The notes beneath the pieces are model-generated. The model worked only from the letters and a program-made list of their open reading frames with translations. It was not told the DNA's origin and did no database searches. The position numbers and the translations under genes were made by a program. A stretch of 64,000 nt of DNA from Microcebus murinus (taxonomy: Eukaryota > Chordata > Mammalia > Primates > Cheirogaleidae): positions 49,690,001-49,754,000 of the forward strand of contig NC_134109.1 of the NCBI RefSeq assembly GCF_040939455.1, read 5' to 3'. This document shows, piece by piece, positions 12,591 through 25,475 of the stretch (the stretch's first letter is position 1; each line of letters opens with the position of its first letter).

Positions 12591-13228
12591 TACTACAGGA
12601 TACTCAAGTTCCTGAAATCTTACTTTAGTCTTTCTTTGATGCCATCATTTTTAGACCATGAATGGCTAATGTACTAAATCCATTCTAACCATTCCATCCT
12701 AACCACCACTGGCATTAGCTGAACCTAGCTTATCTTGCCATGGCTACAGAACTAATGACCCATTCCCTTACCTTTGTGGAATAAATGACATATGTATTGA
12801 AAAGAGTCCTGTCTTGCCAATTATTTTGACATCCAGTGTAGCACAGTAACTTTTACGAAGTAACCACTTTTAATTGTATGACAGAAACAACACATATGCA
12901 ATAATAAGAACGAAGCACTCTGTGTTCTAAAATTTAGCTCTACCTTTTTATTCCTTGGCATACATGAGTAATAACTTAAACTCTGTGGTTTAACTATCCC
13001 TAAGATTAAGCAGGCATAGTATATGTATGCATCAGGAAAAAAGGTTAAAAATCTGAACATCTGACAGCCATAAAAATGTTGTGAATTATATCATATTGGG
13101 ATTTCTAGTTATAAATTATCATGGAACTACAATTGCATTGATACTACTCTAAATCATGATTCTACTTTTTAGAATCCTAAATATTTTAGTTAAAAACATA
13201 TATACTAATGGTTTAATAAAATAGTATA
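12591..13228. other. Gene-free unique sequence
   Basis: No recognisable feature. Confidence 0.65.
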
Positions 13229-13548
13229 CAGTCATTAGTCTAATGACATTAGAAAATGAAAAAACATGAGATAAATGTCAATTATAATTATAATACTGTA
13301 TTTTTACTGTACCTTTTCTATGTTTAGATACACAAATACCATAATGTTACAGTTACCTATAATATTCAGTACAGTAACATGCTATACAAGTTTGTAGCCT
13401 AGAAGCAGTGGGCTATTCCCTGTAGTCTAGGTGTGTAGTAGGCTATATCATACAGGTTTGTCTAAGTACCCTATGATGTTGGCATGATAACAAAATTGCC
13501 TAATGATGTCTTTCTCTAGACATATCCTTGTTAAACAACACATAACTG
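13229..13548. mobile_element. Non-autonomous DNA transposon fossil, 320 bp, Tigger-like
   Basis: Terminal inverted repeats: the left end begins CAGTCATTAGTCTAATGACA; the right end, reverse-complemented, begins CAGTTATGTGTTGTTTAACA. A TA precedes the left end (13227-13228), and TT follows the right end. The interior (GATACACAAATACCATAATG, TTTGTAGCCTAGAAGCAGTG, GGTGTGTAGTAGGCTATATC) matches a common primate interspersed element I know by sequence but cannot name with certainty. TA targets and CAG...CTG ends fit the Tigger/pogo group. No coding capacity. Confidence 0.8.
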
Positions 13549-16500
13549 TTCATACTATGAATATGGCTAGTCATTTTACAGCTGAAATATACATATAGGC
13601 ATAGTTAAAAATGGAAAAAGTAATAATAAAATAATTACACTAGGGTAATGGGGTTGTGTATATTTTTTCTCCCGTTTTCTGGATTATCATTAGTTTTGAT
13701 ATGTTACTTTTGCAATTAAAAGGAAAAAAGAATCACATTGTTGTTTTCTATTTATTTCCTGTTCTCGCCTATGGTTTATGATATTACCTTGAATAAAAAA
13801 CATCTTATTTAGTATTCACTGAAAATATAATAACACCATAAACATTCTATTTGTAGATGCCTGATTTTGTAACAGACTTAAAGTTATCTGGAAAGAGATA
13901 CAAGTGATTTTTCAGCTATCATCTTCCAATTTAGTAAATTATTATTATAATATGAAATTGGAAATGCTTATGGAACACAAGAATTATTGTACTTGCCAAG
14001 CCTCTAATGTTTTTTGCTTTCATAGAGTTTATTACTAAATTAATTCCAACGAGTAAATATGCCACTAAAAATACTAAGGCAATTTTAAAATTTGGAATTA
14101 TTTGAACACTAACCAAGTAATAAAATCTAATATTAGTTATTTTATTTGAATTGAATAAATCAGTGAAACCAAGATTAGGTGTTTCCAAATTAAAAGGAAA
14201 AAAACATTTTTCCAGAAGTGATTAATTCTAAAAATGGAACAAAAAGGCTATCATAATATAATTTTTTAAAGATAATTTAGCATTTTGCTAAATTATATTT
14301 CTTAGACTTGTTCATATAATAAATTTTCTTCTTCATTTTGTTTTAGTTGATTTTAAAACATGCCCAACTAGTTTAATCTAGAGTAGAAATAAAGTGCTAT
14401 TTTTTAAATGTCAGGACAAGTTTACAACTTTCTCACTACTAAATGATTTAGCATAGACTTTGTAAAAATGGTAATGTGACAACATGCAGAGTCTGTTAGT
14501 GGGAAAAAACCCACAGAACTCCATTAATACTATTAATCACAGGAAATAGAAGAATGCTCAACAATATCTCTCCTTCCCCTCTAATTTTGAGAGCCATCTA
14601 GCACTTGTTCGGCAAAATAAGGACAAAACAACATACTTGTTTCTCTCTATCAACTCATAATTTTTTGAGATACTAAAACAGTGGTGAGCGTGATTTAGAA
14701 ACTCCTAACACCACCCCAAGTAGAGAAGGTAAGTAATCTTCCCTCCTTTCCCCCCCTTGCTACCAACCTTGAGATGACATTTGTAAATTAAATCCACTAT
14801 TGCTGGTAAATCATAACATGTGAATTCACTGTCTGAAAATTTCTACTATTAATATAAACTCAAGGGGAAAATGCTGTCTTCTTAGCTGAGTATAAAATCA
14901 ACCTCACTGCTATGCCTTCTTTAATTGATGCTATTTTGTCCACTGGAAGTAGCTACTCCTGGGAGAATATTTCATTCTTAATCTTGACAGAAATGGTGGG
15001 TAATACTTTAGTGGAAGTCCCATTAAACTGGAGGAGCCAGTCCCCTGGGAAGCCTCATAAAATCTGCTAGCTGCCACTATGATGGAACTGAAGCTTACAG
15101 GGAACCTGCCTTTGGTGTCACTGACTGTTTTAACTCCTTGGACTTTTTAACTTTCTTTCATACAGAGGGAAAGACAGGTGGAATGGGAGGGAAGACCCAC
15201 TTTCTGTATCTTCATAGATAACAGCTTTCAGGTTTGCCCTTCTAACATAATACTACAAAGATGCTAATTTCTTTCAGATTCTAATCCAAAATAATGTCAC
15301 ATAAGCATGTTGAGATAGGTGTTTTTGAATATTTACATCATGCTGTCATATAGGTCACGACACATGATTTTCCTATTTCTTTGGGGTATGTCATATATAT
15401 AGCAATCAAATAGAATAGAATCATATTTATTTCTAGAGCCTTCCCATTGATATAAAACCTGAAAAGATATTTTTTTCAAATTTCCAGCCCTCAGTATGAA
15501 GCAGATCTGACATTTCAAAGGCAATTTTAAGTGATTATTACTTGCATAGTAAATTCTCAAGATTCTCTATATGCTCACATACTTTGCAATGAGCTGAAAT
15601 AATTTGAAAAGCAATGCACCTGGCATTTATATCCAAAAGAGGTGTCAAGTTTAACTAAAATATATTTTTAAAAATTTCCCCATTGGCTTAAGCTTGATTT
15701 TACTGCTATTTTAACTCTCTAGTTAAAGAAAAAAAAACTAAGAAATTCAATTTATTAGGTCAGGAGAAGCTTTGCGGGGCAAAGCTAAGGACTCCAGTTT
15801 CCCTTTGTTTCAGCTGATTTATTAAGTGCTGTTTAGAGTTGGATTAATTTTGACCTCAGCTCCCAGTCCTCATCACAATCAGAGTTTCTGTCCACATAAG
15901 TCTTTCTTTGAATAGGCTTCTGAAAGAAAAACTACTTATTCTACTCAGCTCTAATTAAGAGTTTTCTAGCATATAGGGACAAATAATTGGTGTCAGACTT
16001 TTTAACTTAGATACCAGATGAAGGGCAACAAAACTAATATGAGTGGCCATCTACTTTGAAGCTGCCATCATTATATTCAGTTTGTAACTCCTATAAAGAA
16101 CAAATCTATTCACTACTCTTTTCATTCTCTGAGACGGCTTTTAAAAATCATGGATAGGAAGGACCTTAGAAAATTGAACCAGATCTCATGAGCTTTGTTT
16201 GAAGCCATCGTAAGATTACCTTTGTCACTGTTACCTACTTGGAAATACTTGGATTATTAGACGTTTGCAATACTCTTTGACTGCCTTCACTCTTCAGCTC
16301 TTTTTCTCTCCTGTACTTACTTTGCAGAAATGCAAAACACCATCACATTCATGGACCACCCCGTAAATTACTGTCTTCTATAACTACTCATTAGTATTAG
16401 AACGAGATCTGGTTTCCTTAGTCTGGTATCCAGTTTTTCCTACTTTCTTCCCCATTTTTATACAAATATTTCATTAAGCCACAGACATTGTGATAATAGA

Positions 16501-16589
16501 GTTTTCACCTTAAAGTGTGGAGTTAAAGTTTATTTGACATGGGTTGTTCTGTAACAAGTTAAAATAAATAATACTAAATAATATATTAG
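13549..16589. other. Gene-free sequence; possible conserved non-coding segment near 15.75-15.96 kb
   Basis: No gene or assignable repeat. The part at 15740-15960 is compositionally complex, with CAGCTGATTTATTA and GGATTAATTTTGACC blocks and few homopolymer runs. It may be constrained, but this is only an impression. Confidence 0.5.
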
Positions 16590-16825
16590 TATTGGATATG
16601 TGCTAGGCTCTTTTTTAATCACCTACGCACGTGTGCACACATGCGCACACACACACACACTTATGAAATCATCAGAACAACTTCATTTATTCCTCATTTA
16701 ATGCATAAGGAACCTGAAGCACGGAGGGCTAAGTGACTTTCCCAAGGTCCAAAAACTGTTAAGTGGGAGAGTGAAAACTCACACCCAGCAGTGTGGCTCT
16801 AAGAGACCATCCACGTACCCGGTGC
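16590..16825 (+). repeat. MIR SINE, sense, containing a (CA)n tract
   Basis: MIR blocks: GGATATGTGCTAGGCTC, then a CA/CG-rich alternating tract (16627-16660, including ACACACACACACAC), then ATTCCTCATTTAATGCATAA, GGAACCTGAAGCACGGAG, GGCTAAGTGACTTTCCCAAG, GTGTGGCTCTAAGAGACC. The CA tract replaces the middle of the MIR. Confidence 0.85.
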
Positions 16826-19800
16826 ATTCTGCTGCCTCTTCAGCTACTTCTGAGTGTTGAAAATTATGCAAGCTCTCAAAACCTTTAAGTGATGTCCTCA
16901 TTCATGCAATTGTTGGGCATATTAATGGAGGGAGAAGGTTAAAAGATGACAGTCTGCTTCCCCAGTGTCCTTATCTACAAACTTTATTGAATGTGGACGC
17001 CATGCTGTAAGATTCTTATTTCTTCTCTTCCAGATTTCTTTTTGCTTGAAACTCTCATTGCGAGTGTTGATTTTTCATTTCTGCAACACATGCATTTTAT
17101 ATTCTATTATTGATCTCATCTACCCATAGTTAGCCATTGGTAAATAATAATGCTTTGTCTTTGATGAGAATTAAAGAAACCTTTCTCACATACTAAGAAG
17201 ATATATTTTCCCTCCTCTAACTGCCAGCCTTATTTTGGCTTCTCCTTTTACTGTTTTGGCAGGCATTTATCATAAATCTTTGTGATTTTTGGATGCGAAA
17301 GTATAATTTATCATTCTGGTTCTATTTTAAAGAATATAGTTACTTCCTTAGTGGCACTGCCACTATCCCCTTTAGTTACAATTGCTTCAGTCCACTGCCA
17401 CTGATGTGGTGGTGTGTCCCACACACTTGGCCTCCTTCTAGACCTAATTCAACTGCCTCATAAAGTTCTATTTTAAAACTTTCCTCTATGTGCTTTGAGT
17501 ATCTGATACTTATATGTTGCTAATATGTTCAATTGTTTTCACATGACAGATGGATGAGGAAAAGTCCAAATAATTATTTAGTATTGAAATCTTCTAGGCA
17601 AAAATGTAGCTGATTTTAGTCAGTGATTTCCATTTTTAAAACGCCCCATTGTTGACGTATCATGTGTTTCCAAAACTTCCATACTGATAATGATCATTTG
17701 GGACACTGAGCATACAGCTTCCTGTCTCTTCTTGGGAGATTCTGAGTCAGCGGCTCTTAGGTGGAAGTTGTAATTTTAACAAGAATTTGTATTTTTAACC
17801 ATAACTTCTATTCTAGCAGAATTTCATATTTTAAAAAAGTACCTCAGGCAATTCTTAACATCTGGGGAGTTTGGAAAATCATCTCTATGAAGCAGTTAGC
17901 CTTCCTGTCTCTTTCCTTCATTCCTAGTTTCAAATTTTGGGGGGGCATCACCTAGCACAATTTGATTTTATTGGGAACATCTTTTGCAAGTTGGATTCAA
18001 AGGCAGCAAAGCAATTAAATGTTTATTAAGTTTATTTTAATGGCAAAGAAAATCACTCTCCTAAATGATTGCTAGCTGGTGAGTTTCTTCAGTGCTTATA
18101 AGATATGTCTAACTAGGACAATTTGTTGTTCTCCATCAAATATGTAGGTATCCTGCAGATTTTAATTCCAGGACTGTACTGAAAGCACTTTATTCATTTT
18201 TGAATTTCTTTTGTTACTGTTGTTGTTTCAGTCCTTTCGAAGTGCTCTTCTTTGAAATAATTTGAAATTGGGTTTCCAGCAAAAGTGAATAGCTTTGAAC
18301 TTTAGTAGTATCGTTCACTTCACATGAAAATAAGAAAACGGGGATCATATGTTCCCCAAATCTCTTCATTAAATATTTACCTTTGATCTTTTTCTGTTTT
18401 TCATTTTTGACACCTTATTGTGGTTCAGACTGCCATCCACAATCATTACAGGCATTCTTGGGGCTGGAATATATTTGAGCTGCTGAGCACAGAGTCTATG
18501 AAGAAGAGAATGGTCACAGTGGGAAGCCATTTTTCTGAGAAATAAATGTACCACAGAAAATTTAAATTGCTTCCATTTTTTTTTCACAGTGATATTCTGT
18601 TTATAAAACTAAGACATGTTCTCCGTTGTTATTTCTAGGATTGAATCCCCTCTGTTCTAAAAGCTTTACAATTCTCTTTCTTATTTCTATTTTGAGTAAG
18701 AAGAAGTTTGACCAAATGTTTTTCCTGGTACAGCTGCCTGGGTCCTGCTGGTTTTGTGCTTCCATCTCATAGTATATCTATTTTTTAACTTGAGCTGCAT
18801 GGAACTAAAATAGTAATTAATTTTGACTCTTTCATTGAAATAATTAGGAGACTTTGGAGTTATTCTGATTGGATTCCATGTTTAGCCTCCTCACTACTAT
18901 CCTCTTAGCTGGTAACAAGTGTAACATTGCCATTGCGTAGGGAGAGTTCTTAAAACAAAGTTGTAAATATAAGCAGTTTTATACTTGCATGAGTAAAGTT
19001 TATTCCCTCAGATTTGAAAAAGCAATATTTGAAGATTTTACTTTTTACAAATTAGAGGCAGTTCCTTATAGAATGTAAAACTGTGTGAAATGAATAGTAT
19101 TGTATACCTTTGTTATTAAAATGATTATCATTAATGTTTAGACAACTGTGCATATAATGAATATGTGCTGTCCGTAAAATAACTGGAATGAAAATCATTT
19201 TCTTGGGGGTGCCTGCATTTCTGCTGATGGGACTTGTGGACCTCTGTAGTTTTGGAGTCCTTCCAAGGTGAGCAATGGATCAGGAATACTCACGTTATCC
19301 TTTGTTGTAGTCTATATGACAATCCCCACTTAGAACTAGGGGCTACCTGGGTTGTCCTTCATTGCATGATGGCATGCCATTATGTAATATCCCATCTTCC
19401 AAAGGAGGCACATCCTGGGTGAGCTGCATGGTGACACCAGGATTGCCAAAATATTGCTGTATAACATTTTATCTTCCATCACTTTTACAATTTTCTTTTT
19501 CATCATTCATTATGAATTTTTATAGCTCTTTCTTCTTTTAGAGCATTTTTTCTCATTTCTTTGTCTCTCATCTAAATGAATAAATCTAATGTATTATGTT
19601 CTAAAAATAGAAAGGTGAGAGCACATCAAATTGTAAACATTGTAAGGTCGTACTTATTTTTTATGTGCCGTCTTTCAGTTTTAACATTTCTTTTGTTTCT
19701 ATTTAATTCTCAAACTATTTAAAAATCATTTCTAGGCTGCCAGTTACTTTTTTCTTTCTCCATATATCCCTATTTTCAGGCCATGTAGGTCAAATAGCTA

Positions 19801-20430
19801 TCACTTATGATTTATGATAATTTAAAGAATCAAAATTTGTAACACCTAAAACAGGAGTGAGATGTCCTGAGAAAATGTAGTCTGTATTAGGCATACCTAT
19901 AATAGTATTTAATCTCTTAGGAGTCAATTTTAATGCTGACAGTGAGTGAGAACAAAGAAAATGGTGTCACTTTTTATATAAAAGATTAAAATCAGATCAA
20001 GTGAAATATTTACCTTGTAATTGTGAACTTAAAAATAACAGGTTCAAAGTAAAGTATGCAACTACCACTATATTGAAAACTCCACTCTTGGTATACAAAA
20101 ATAAATTACCAGGTTTTCAGATTATGAACACACTCTTCTCCTTTTCCTACTTCTTCCTACTACTCTAAAAATAATTCTGCTTGTTAGCATTTTTATAGAA
20201 ATGTAAGATGTAGCTGCCATAACACTTAAGTCAGTTCATTTTTAGTATTAATTCTCATAAAATCTTTGATAATAGTGTTTGAGACTTACAAAATTATGAA
20301 ATAAAATACATTTAAAGTATTTGAAATTTTTCTTTACATATATATTTTCACTTTAAGAGTTTGATATACCCTTCTACAACTTTCTGCTACTGATCAAAAC
20401 ACACACGTGTGCATACGTTGTCTCTCTCAT
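16826..20430. other. Gene-free sequence
   Basis: No gene seen. A stretch at about 17735-17820 (GATTCTGAGTCAGCGGCTC, AATTTGTATTTTTAACCA) weakly recalls the middle of a MER5-type hAT element; too diverged to call. The 72-codon frame at 18369-18587 (minus) shows no family resemblance. Confidence 0.55.
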
Positions 20431-20512
20431 GAAAAAGAAAGCAGAAAAGAAAGAAAGAAAACAGGCAATAAAGAAAAGAAAGAAGGAAAGGAAAGAAGGA
20501 AGGAAGAAGTTG
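20431..20512. repeat. Purine-rich simple repeat (GAAA/GGAA)n
   Basis: AAAGAAAGAAAGAAAAC followed by imperfect GAAG and GGAA units, nearly pure purine on the plus strand over about 80 bp. Confidence 0.9.
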
Positions 20513-21149
20513 ATTGATCTATCTCACAATTCTGGAAAAAAAGGAAACCGGTAGTTAAACACTGACCCTAGTATAGGAGGAATTGTTCATCCTTTAAAAT
20601 AATGTAGCCTAGTCTAACTTATCTTGGGGATGCAGGACCTGTACTATGGAGAAAACCAGGCAACTGTCTGATACCCCCAACCTCCAGGACCTATGCCAGC
20701 CTTCCAAGGTAATTCTTGAGAAAGTCAGAGTCATTTTCCTTTTACCCATCACTGGTAAGTCAACAATTCAAAGACATCAAGGAGAATAATGTAGGGGGAT
20801 TGATGGCATTGCATTGCCTTCTGGAGGTATATTTCTAGAATATAATATTCTGCAGAACAGTAGAAATAGGCTGAGCCACAGGGATTTAGAGATTTTTTTT
20901 CTGGTCAAAGAATTATAGACTACCTCAGTTTCACTAGGACATAAACACTTCTCCTTCTACTTAAAGAATCATTGAAAAGCAGAAGAAAATATACCTTCAT
21001 CCCAAGAACCATACTAGATAAATTTCTGGCCATTACTGGAAATTGAACTGGAAGGTCTGCATATCAACCCTGCCAAAAAATAGTATATTCTTTCAGTTCC
21101 AGAGGACAGCAGGAGTGCAAAGATTAATTCATATATCCCTTTCTTCAGG
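20513..21149. other. Gene-free sequence
   Basis: Moderately complex sequence with no recognisable repeat. An LTR or old L1 origin cannot be excluded, since the adjacent 800 bp are L1. Confidence 0.5.
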
Positions 21150-21500
21150 TAGAAGACTTTTGTTTGTTTATTGTATATATTTATGGTTCACCTTGATGAT
21201 TTGATATGTGTATACATTGTGAAATAATGAGCACATTAAAGCTTATTAACATATTCACATAGTTAACTTCCGTGTGTGTGTGTGTATGTGCATGCGCTGA
21301 GAACACCTAGGATCTAATTCTTATCAAATTTCAAGTATACAGTAGAGGATTGTTACCTGTAGTCACAATGCTATACATTAAATCTCCAGAACTGATTCAT
21401 CTTGCATGACTGAAACTGTATAACCTTTCCTTGACCAACATCTTCCCATTTCCCTCTCCTTCAAGCCCCTGGTAACCACCATTCTACTCTCTGTTCTTAC
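21150..21500 (+). mobile_element. L1 3' UTR fragment, old primate/mammalian type
   Basis: Contains phrases typical of old L1 3' UTRs: TTGTATATATTTATGGTTCA, TTGATATGTGTATACATTGT, GAAATAATGAGCACATTAAAG, GCTATACATTAAATCTCCAG, TCTCCTTCAAGCCCCTGGTA and ACCACCATTCTACTCTCTG, plus a (GT)n run at about 21272-21285. It ends abruptly where L1 ORF2-type sequence begins at about 21500. Confidence 0.7.
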
Positions 21501-21935
21501 CATACACAAAAATCAACTTAAGTGGATTGAAGACTTAAACATAAGACCTGAAACAATAAAACTTTTAGAAGGAAACATAGGGGAAAAATTTCTTGACAAT
21601 GGTCATGGCAGTGATTTTTTGCATATGACACCAAAAGCACAGGCAACAAAAGCAAAAATAAACAAGTGGAACTACATCAAACTAAAAGGCTTGTGCTCAG
21701 CAAAGGATACAATCAAGAAAATGAAAAGGCAACTTAAAGAATAGGAGATGATATTTAAAAACCATGTATCAAGGGTTTAATATCCAAAATATATAAGAAA
21801 TATGTACAACCCAGTAGCAAAACAAACAAGCAACAACAAAACCCAAGTAACTGGAATAAAAATGAACAAAGGACCCGAATAGACAATTTCCCAAAGAAGA
21901 CATTCAGATGATCAACAAACTGTGTAAATGGCATT
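21500..21935 (+). mobile_element. L1 ORF2 3'-region fragment
   Basis: Sense L1 ORF2 sequence from near the C-terminal third: TGGATTGAAGACTTAAACAT, AAAACTTTTAGAAGGAAACA, GACACCAAAAGCACAGGCAA, AACTACATCAAACTAAAAGG and CAAGGGTTTAATATCCAAAA. The reading frame is interrupted, so it is not coding. In an intact L1, ORF2 precedes the 3' UTR; here a 3' UTR piece precedes it in the same direction, so two L1 fragments have been joined. Confidence 0.88.
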
Positions 21936-22474
21936 AGAACTAGAGGGCTTCTCTTTCCCTGCTTAACTTCCTTTCATTTACAACATTTGATACAAACTCA
22001 TTCAAGCAATCTCATTTTTTTTCCACAGCTCATTCTCACTTGTATCTTAATATTTAACCTGCTTTTCACTTTCATCCATAAATGTTAAAAACAAAACAAA
22101 AACTACTATGTTTCTGGGGCTCATAGTCAAGATTCTTTGGTAAGTCATTTTATATTGTCTACTATTTATTAATGCCTTTTTAGGATGATATATGTAATGT
22201 GCTCCTTTGAACATATTCCTACTTTCATACATTCCTAAAGTCCAAAGAATACATATTCATAAACACCTTCATATTCATTTTGGCTCATTATTTTGTGTAA
22301 CAGAAATGTTATAACTTGCTTCATCATTCTTGTCTTTACATAATGTCCATGCTTTATATAATGTAATGTTCATATTTTAAAAAGTGTTACATGGTATTGT
22401 TTTTCTCCTCTTTCTAGACCATTCAACAAAGCTGATGAAATGATATGTGTATTCCTTTTCAATCTTGTTATTCT
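21936..22474. other. Gene-free sequence
   Basis: No recognisable feature between the L1 fragment and mariner copy 3. Confidence 0.6.
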
Positions 22475-22476
22475 TA

Positions 22477-23174
22477 GGTCATTGAATATGAAATATGCTA
22501 TTTCAAATCAAAGGTTTGGTTTATTATATCTCAAACAAGAAGCCGGATAATTAATCAAAGTATGCATCTAAACCATCAACATAGTTTTGCCATCTGAATG
22601 GTACTTGTTTATGCCAGCAATGAAGAAGCCTGGAGAGCGAGTGGTGATGAAATCTTGAAAGGTGTTTTTCACAGCTTGTTGAGAATTGGATATTTTACCT
22701 TGCTTGCAAGAAGTGGTCGAAAGCCTGGAAGAAGTGGTAGTCAGTCAGTGCAAGGTCTGCTCAATTCACACATAGGTTAAGATGGATTCATTTGCGTTAC
22801 AACTTTTCAGCTCATCATTATCCACCTTGGTCTTAGGTTGCTCATGTGGCTCATTTTCAAGATTAAAATGACCAGAACAGAGCTTCTCAAACCATTGACA
22901 TACTGTGCGTTCATTGACCACATCACTCACTTCTCACTCACTTATATTTTGATCTGTCTGCGCTGCATTTGTTCCACGATAGAACTCATATTCAAAAATA
23001 ACACAAAATTTGGTTTCACAAAAATTGCTCTAAAATCACAAGCCAAACTGTGTTTGAAAGACTGAGGATGTACCTTCACAATAAAAAAAAATAACAATAA
23101 GTATCAAAGTGAAATGTCAGAGATATCAACTAACTTAGTACTTAAGGAAATCAGACATTTCATACTTAATAACC
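22477..23174 (-). mobile_element. Mariner copy 3, internally deleted (698 bp)
   Basis: Both ends are intact, with TA target duplications at 22475-22476 and 23175-23176. The left end starts GGTCATTGAATATGAAATA; the right end reverse-complemented starts GGTTATTAAGTATGAAATGT. The central part of the transposase is deleted: near 22760-22785 the sequence passes from the third catalytic block to N-terminal coding sequence equivalent to about 10210 in copy 2. Same orientation as copies 1 and 2. Confidence 0.9.
22600..23000 (-). pseudogene. Mariner transposase remnant, copy 3
   Basis: Contains C-terminal and N-terminal pieces of the same transposase fused by an internal deletion that removes the first and second catalytic blocks. 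On the minus strand the third block reads DLALTDYHFF, so the third catalytic Asp is kept (codon 22742-22740), unlike copies 1 and 2, which have Asn. The N-terminal piece covers the region equivalent to the DNDELK segment of copy 2, and the start region near 22990 is degraded. No functional product. Confidence 0.8.
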
Positions 23175-23176
23175 TA

Positions 23177-25049
23177 ATACATCCACTTCTCTGCTGTCAT
23201 TATTAGTGTTCATTTGTCCATACTATCTTCCCAACATTCCCCATTTCCAGAAGTTAATGTTTATTGGTTCTTCATATTTTATCTTTTCTTGAAATCATCT
23301 TTGCTCAGAAGAATGTGTAATTATCTTGCTCAGAAGAGTGAATTCCAGATCTGAGGAGATCCTGAGATGTTTTTTATCATTCATTACTTCAGGCAGTCAT
23401 TCAACATACTTTCAGGTCTCTAATTCCAGGCATTGTAATAGGTGCCCACTAGCTATCCTCTCGATTGGAATCTTTTTATCTAGACACCACCACTACTGAG
23501 CCTGAAAATAATTATAAGCTCAGAGAATCAAATACATGTGTTATTCTTAACTGAATGTGAAAACTAGGTACAGAGTTTAAAAAACAAAACAATGGGAGAA
23601 TGAATAATTATTTTTATTGATCCCTTGAGGACATTAGGTAGTATTTTCCAATTAGTTTGTTGATTGTTTTGGCCCTACATTTTATATATTTAAAGTATTA
23701 AGGAAGTATTGAAGTTATAAATATACCACAGACCAACCATTCCTCTTCCTATAAAGGAGAATGTGAAATTTCATGATTTATGGTAAATAATGCTGCTTCT
23801 TTTCACCCAACTTCCCCTTCATCACAAATAAATACTGATGTAGTTTGGAGGGAAAGGGAAAGTCTGTCACATGAATGTCACTTGCTTCGTCAGACATCAA
23901 AAATTAGAGTCTGCTGCCCACGACACTCTCCCACCTCCCTGGGTGAAATAGAAGCATCAATCAATCACATGGCTCAGCAATCTGAGGAACAAAGAGGCTA
24001 CATTTATTAAGCTAAACCTCCCTATTGGGGCCCGTTTTCACAATTCTAGTAGCAGAGGGAGTGCATAGCTTATAATATGACAAATTAAAGATTTCAAAGT
24101 ACTGTATGCTATAATTTCAGCATGGCATTTAGCATCTGTTACCTCATATTTTTAAGTGTTCATCTATGTGGATTGATTTTCCATGAGATTAAAAGACTCA
24201 CTGGAGCAGAAATAGCCCTTACTGTTTCATCAGCTAACACCAGTTCATTGAACTCACTGCACCTGGTGACTGTCAATGCTCACCCAAAGTTAGATCTTGT
24301 CAGACATTTCCAACTGCTTCCCCCTCTTTAACCTCCTTTCATAAACTGGCTACAGATTAGCCAAATATTCAGTTTGCCAAAGTATTTCAGATACATTATA
24401 ATTCTGTGATTAAAATGTCTTATCAGAGTGACCCTTCTAAAATTTACTTAATTAATGTTTTTTACTGTTGTGACTTGAAATTGTATGGAATTGTAAGCCT
24501 TGTACTTTTCAATTTAGCCTATAAGTGGGGGTCAGAATTAGATGGAGGTTCAATCAGGAGGGAAGAGAACACTTAGCAGAGTGAGAAATTAGTAAAACAA
24601 ACTGAGGGAGATGATTATAAAATTTGTTTCAGTTATCATTGGCTGAGTAAAAAATCACTCCCAAATTTAGTGCCTTAGAATGGCAAAAATTTGTAACTCT
24701 TCAGAATTCTGCAATTTAGGTCTAAAATGTGTTAAAGACAGTAGACCTCAATGTGCTTTGAAACTCTACAGCATCCCTTTGTAGGAAAATGTCAATATTT
24801 AAAAATGAGAACGCAAAGACAAACAAATTTAAGAAATATTACAAAGCTGGAGTAATTGAAAGCTAAACCCAGGGTCTGTCAACAGTTGATCATACTTGAA
24901 GAAAAAAGGAGTCTTTACTTAAAGTTACTCTTTTGAAATTTCTTCCACTGCCATAAATGTACAGAATAATAGAGCATGTAATAAATTACAGTATTATTAC
25001 AGAACAAGACCATGAGAAATGATTTAAACTTTATTAGAGAAGAGGAAAT
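23177..25049. other. Gene-free sequence
   Basis: No gene. The part at about 24605-24720 (TTATCATTGGCTGAGTAAAA, CCCAAATTTAGTGCCTTAGA) resembles the start of a widespread mammalian LTR/DNA-element family that I cannot name reliably. Confidence 0.5.
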
Positions 25050-25475
25050 TATTATAATTTTTATTACTTAAGGTAGGCTAACTGTTATAATTAACCCCAA
25101 AGTGTTAGTGACATAACATAATAGAATTATATTTCTCACTAATGTAGCAGTTACTGTTGGGTGAATGTAAAGTTGGTGGCCTTCCACAATATAATTCATG
25201 GTGTCAGATGCCTAAATCTTATGTCTCTACATTACCATAGAACAATGAATTTTTGACTTCTAGCCAGAGGACAAGAAATAAGAGCATGGTGAATATACAC
25301 CAGTTTGTTAGTCATTTCATCTTAGAACTGACACATATCACTTTTGTTTATATTCCATTGGGAAATTAGTTATATGGCCCTATTAGATGCAACAGGGCTG
25401 GGAAATATACCCTTGATTGGACTGGTGTTTTTTAGCAACAATTTTATATTTTGAAAGGAGAGCACAAATCTTTGG
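25050..25475. repeat. Unnamed interspersed repeat fossil
   Basis: Phrases such as AACCCCAAAGTGTTAGTGAC, ATAGAATTATATTTCTCACT, CACATATCACTTTTGTTTAT, ATTCCATTGGGAAATTAGTT, ATATGGCCCTATTAGATGCA and GGGCTGGGAAATATACCC occur in this order in a common mammalian interspersed repeat I recognise by content but cannot assign to a family. No coding potential. Confidence 0.5.

Noticed and set aside
17735..17820. Possible MER5-type hAT fragment
   Set aside because: The match is limited to two weak phrases with no terminal repeats visible.
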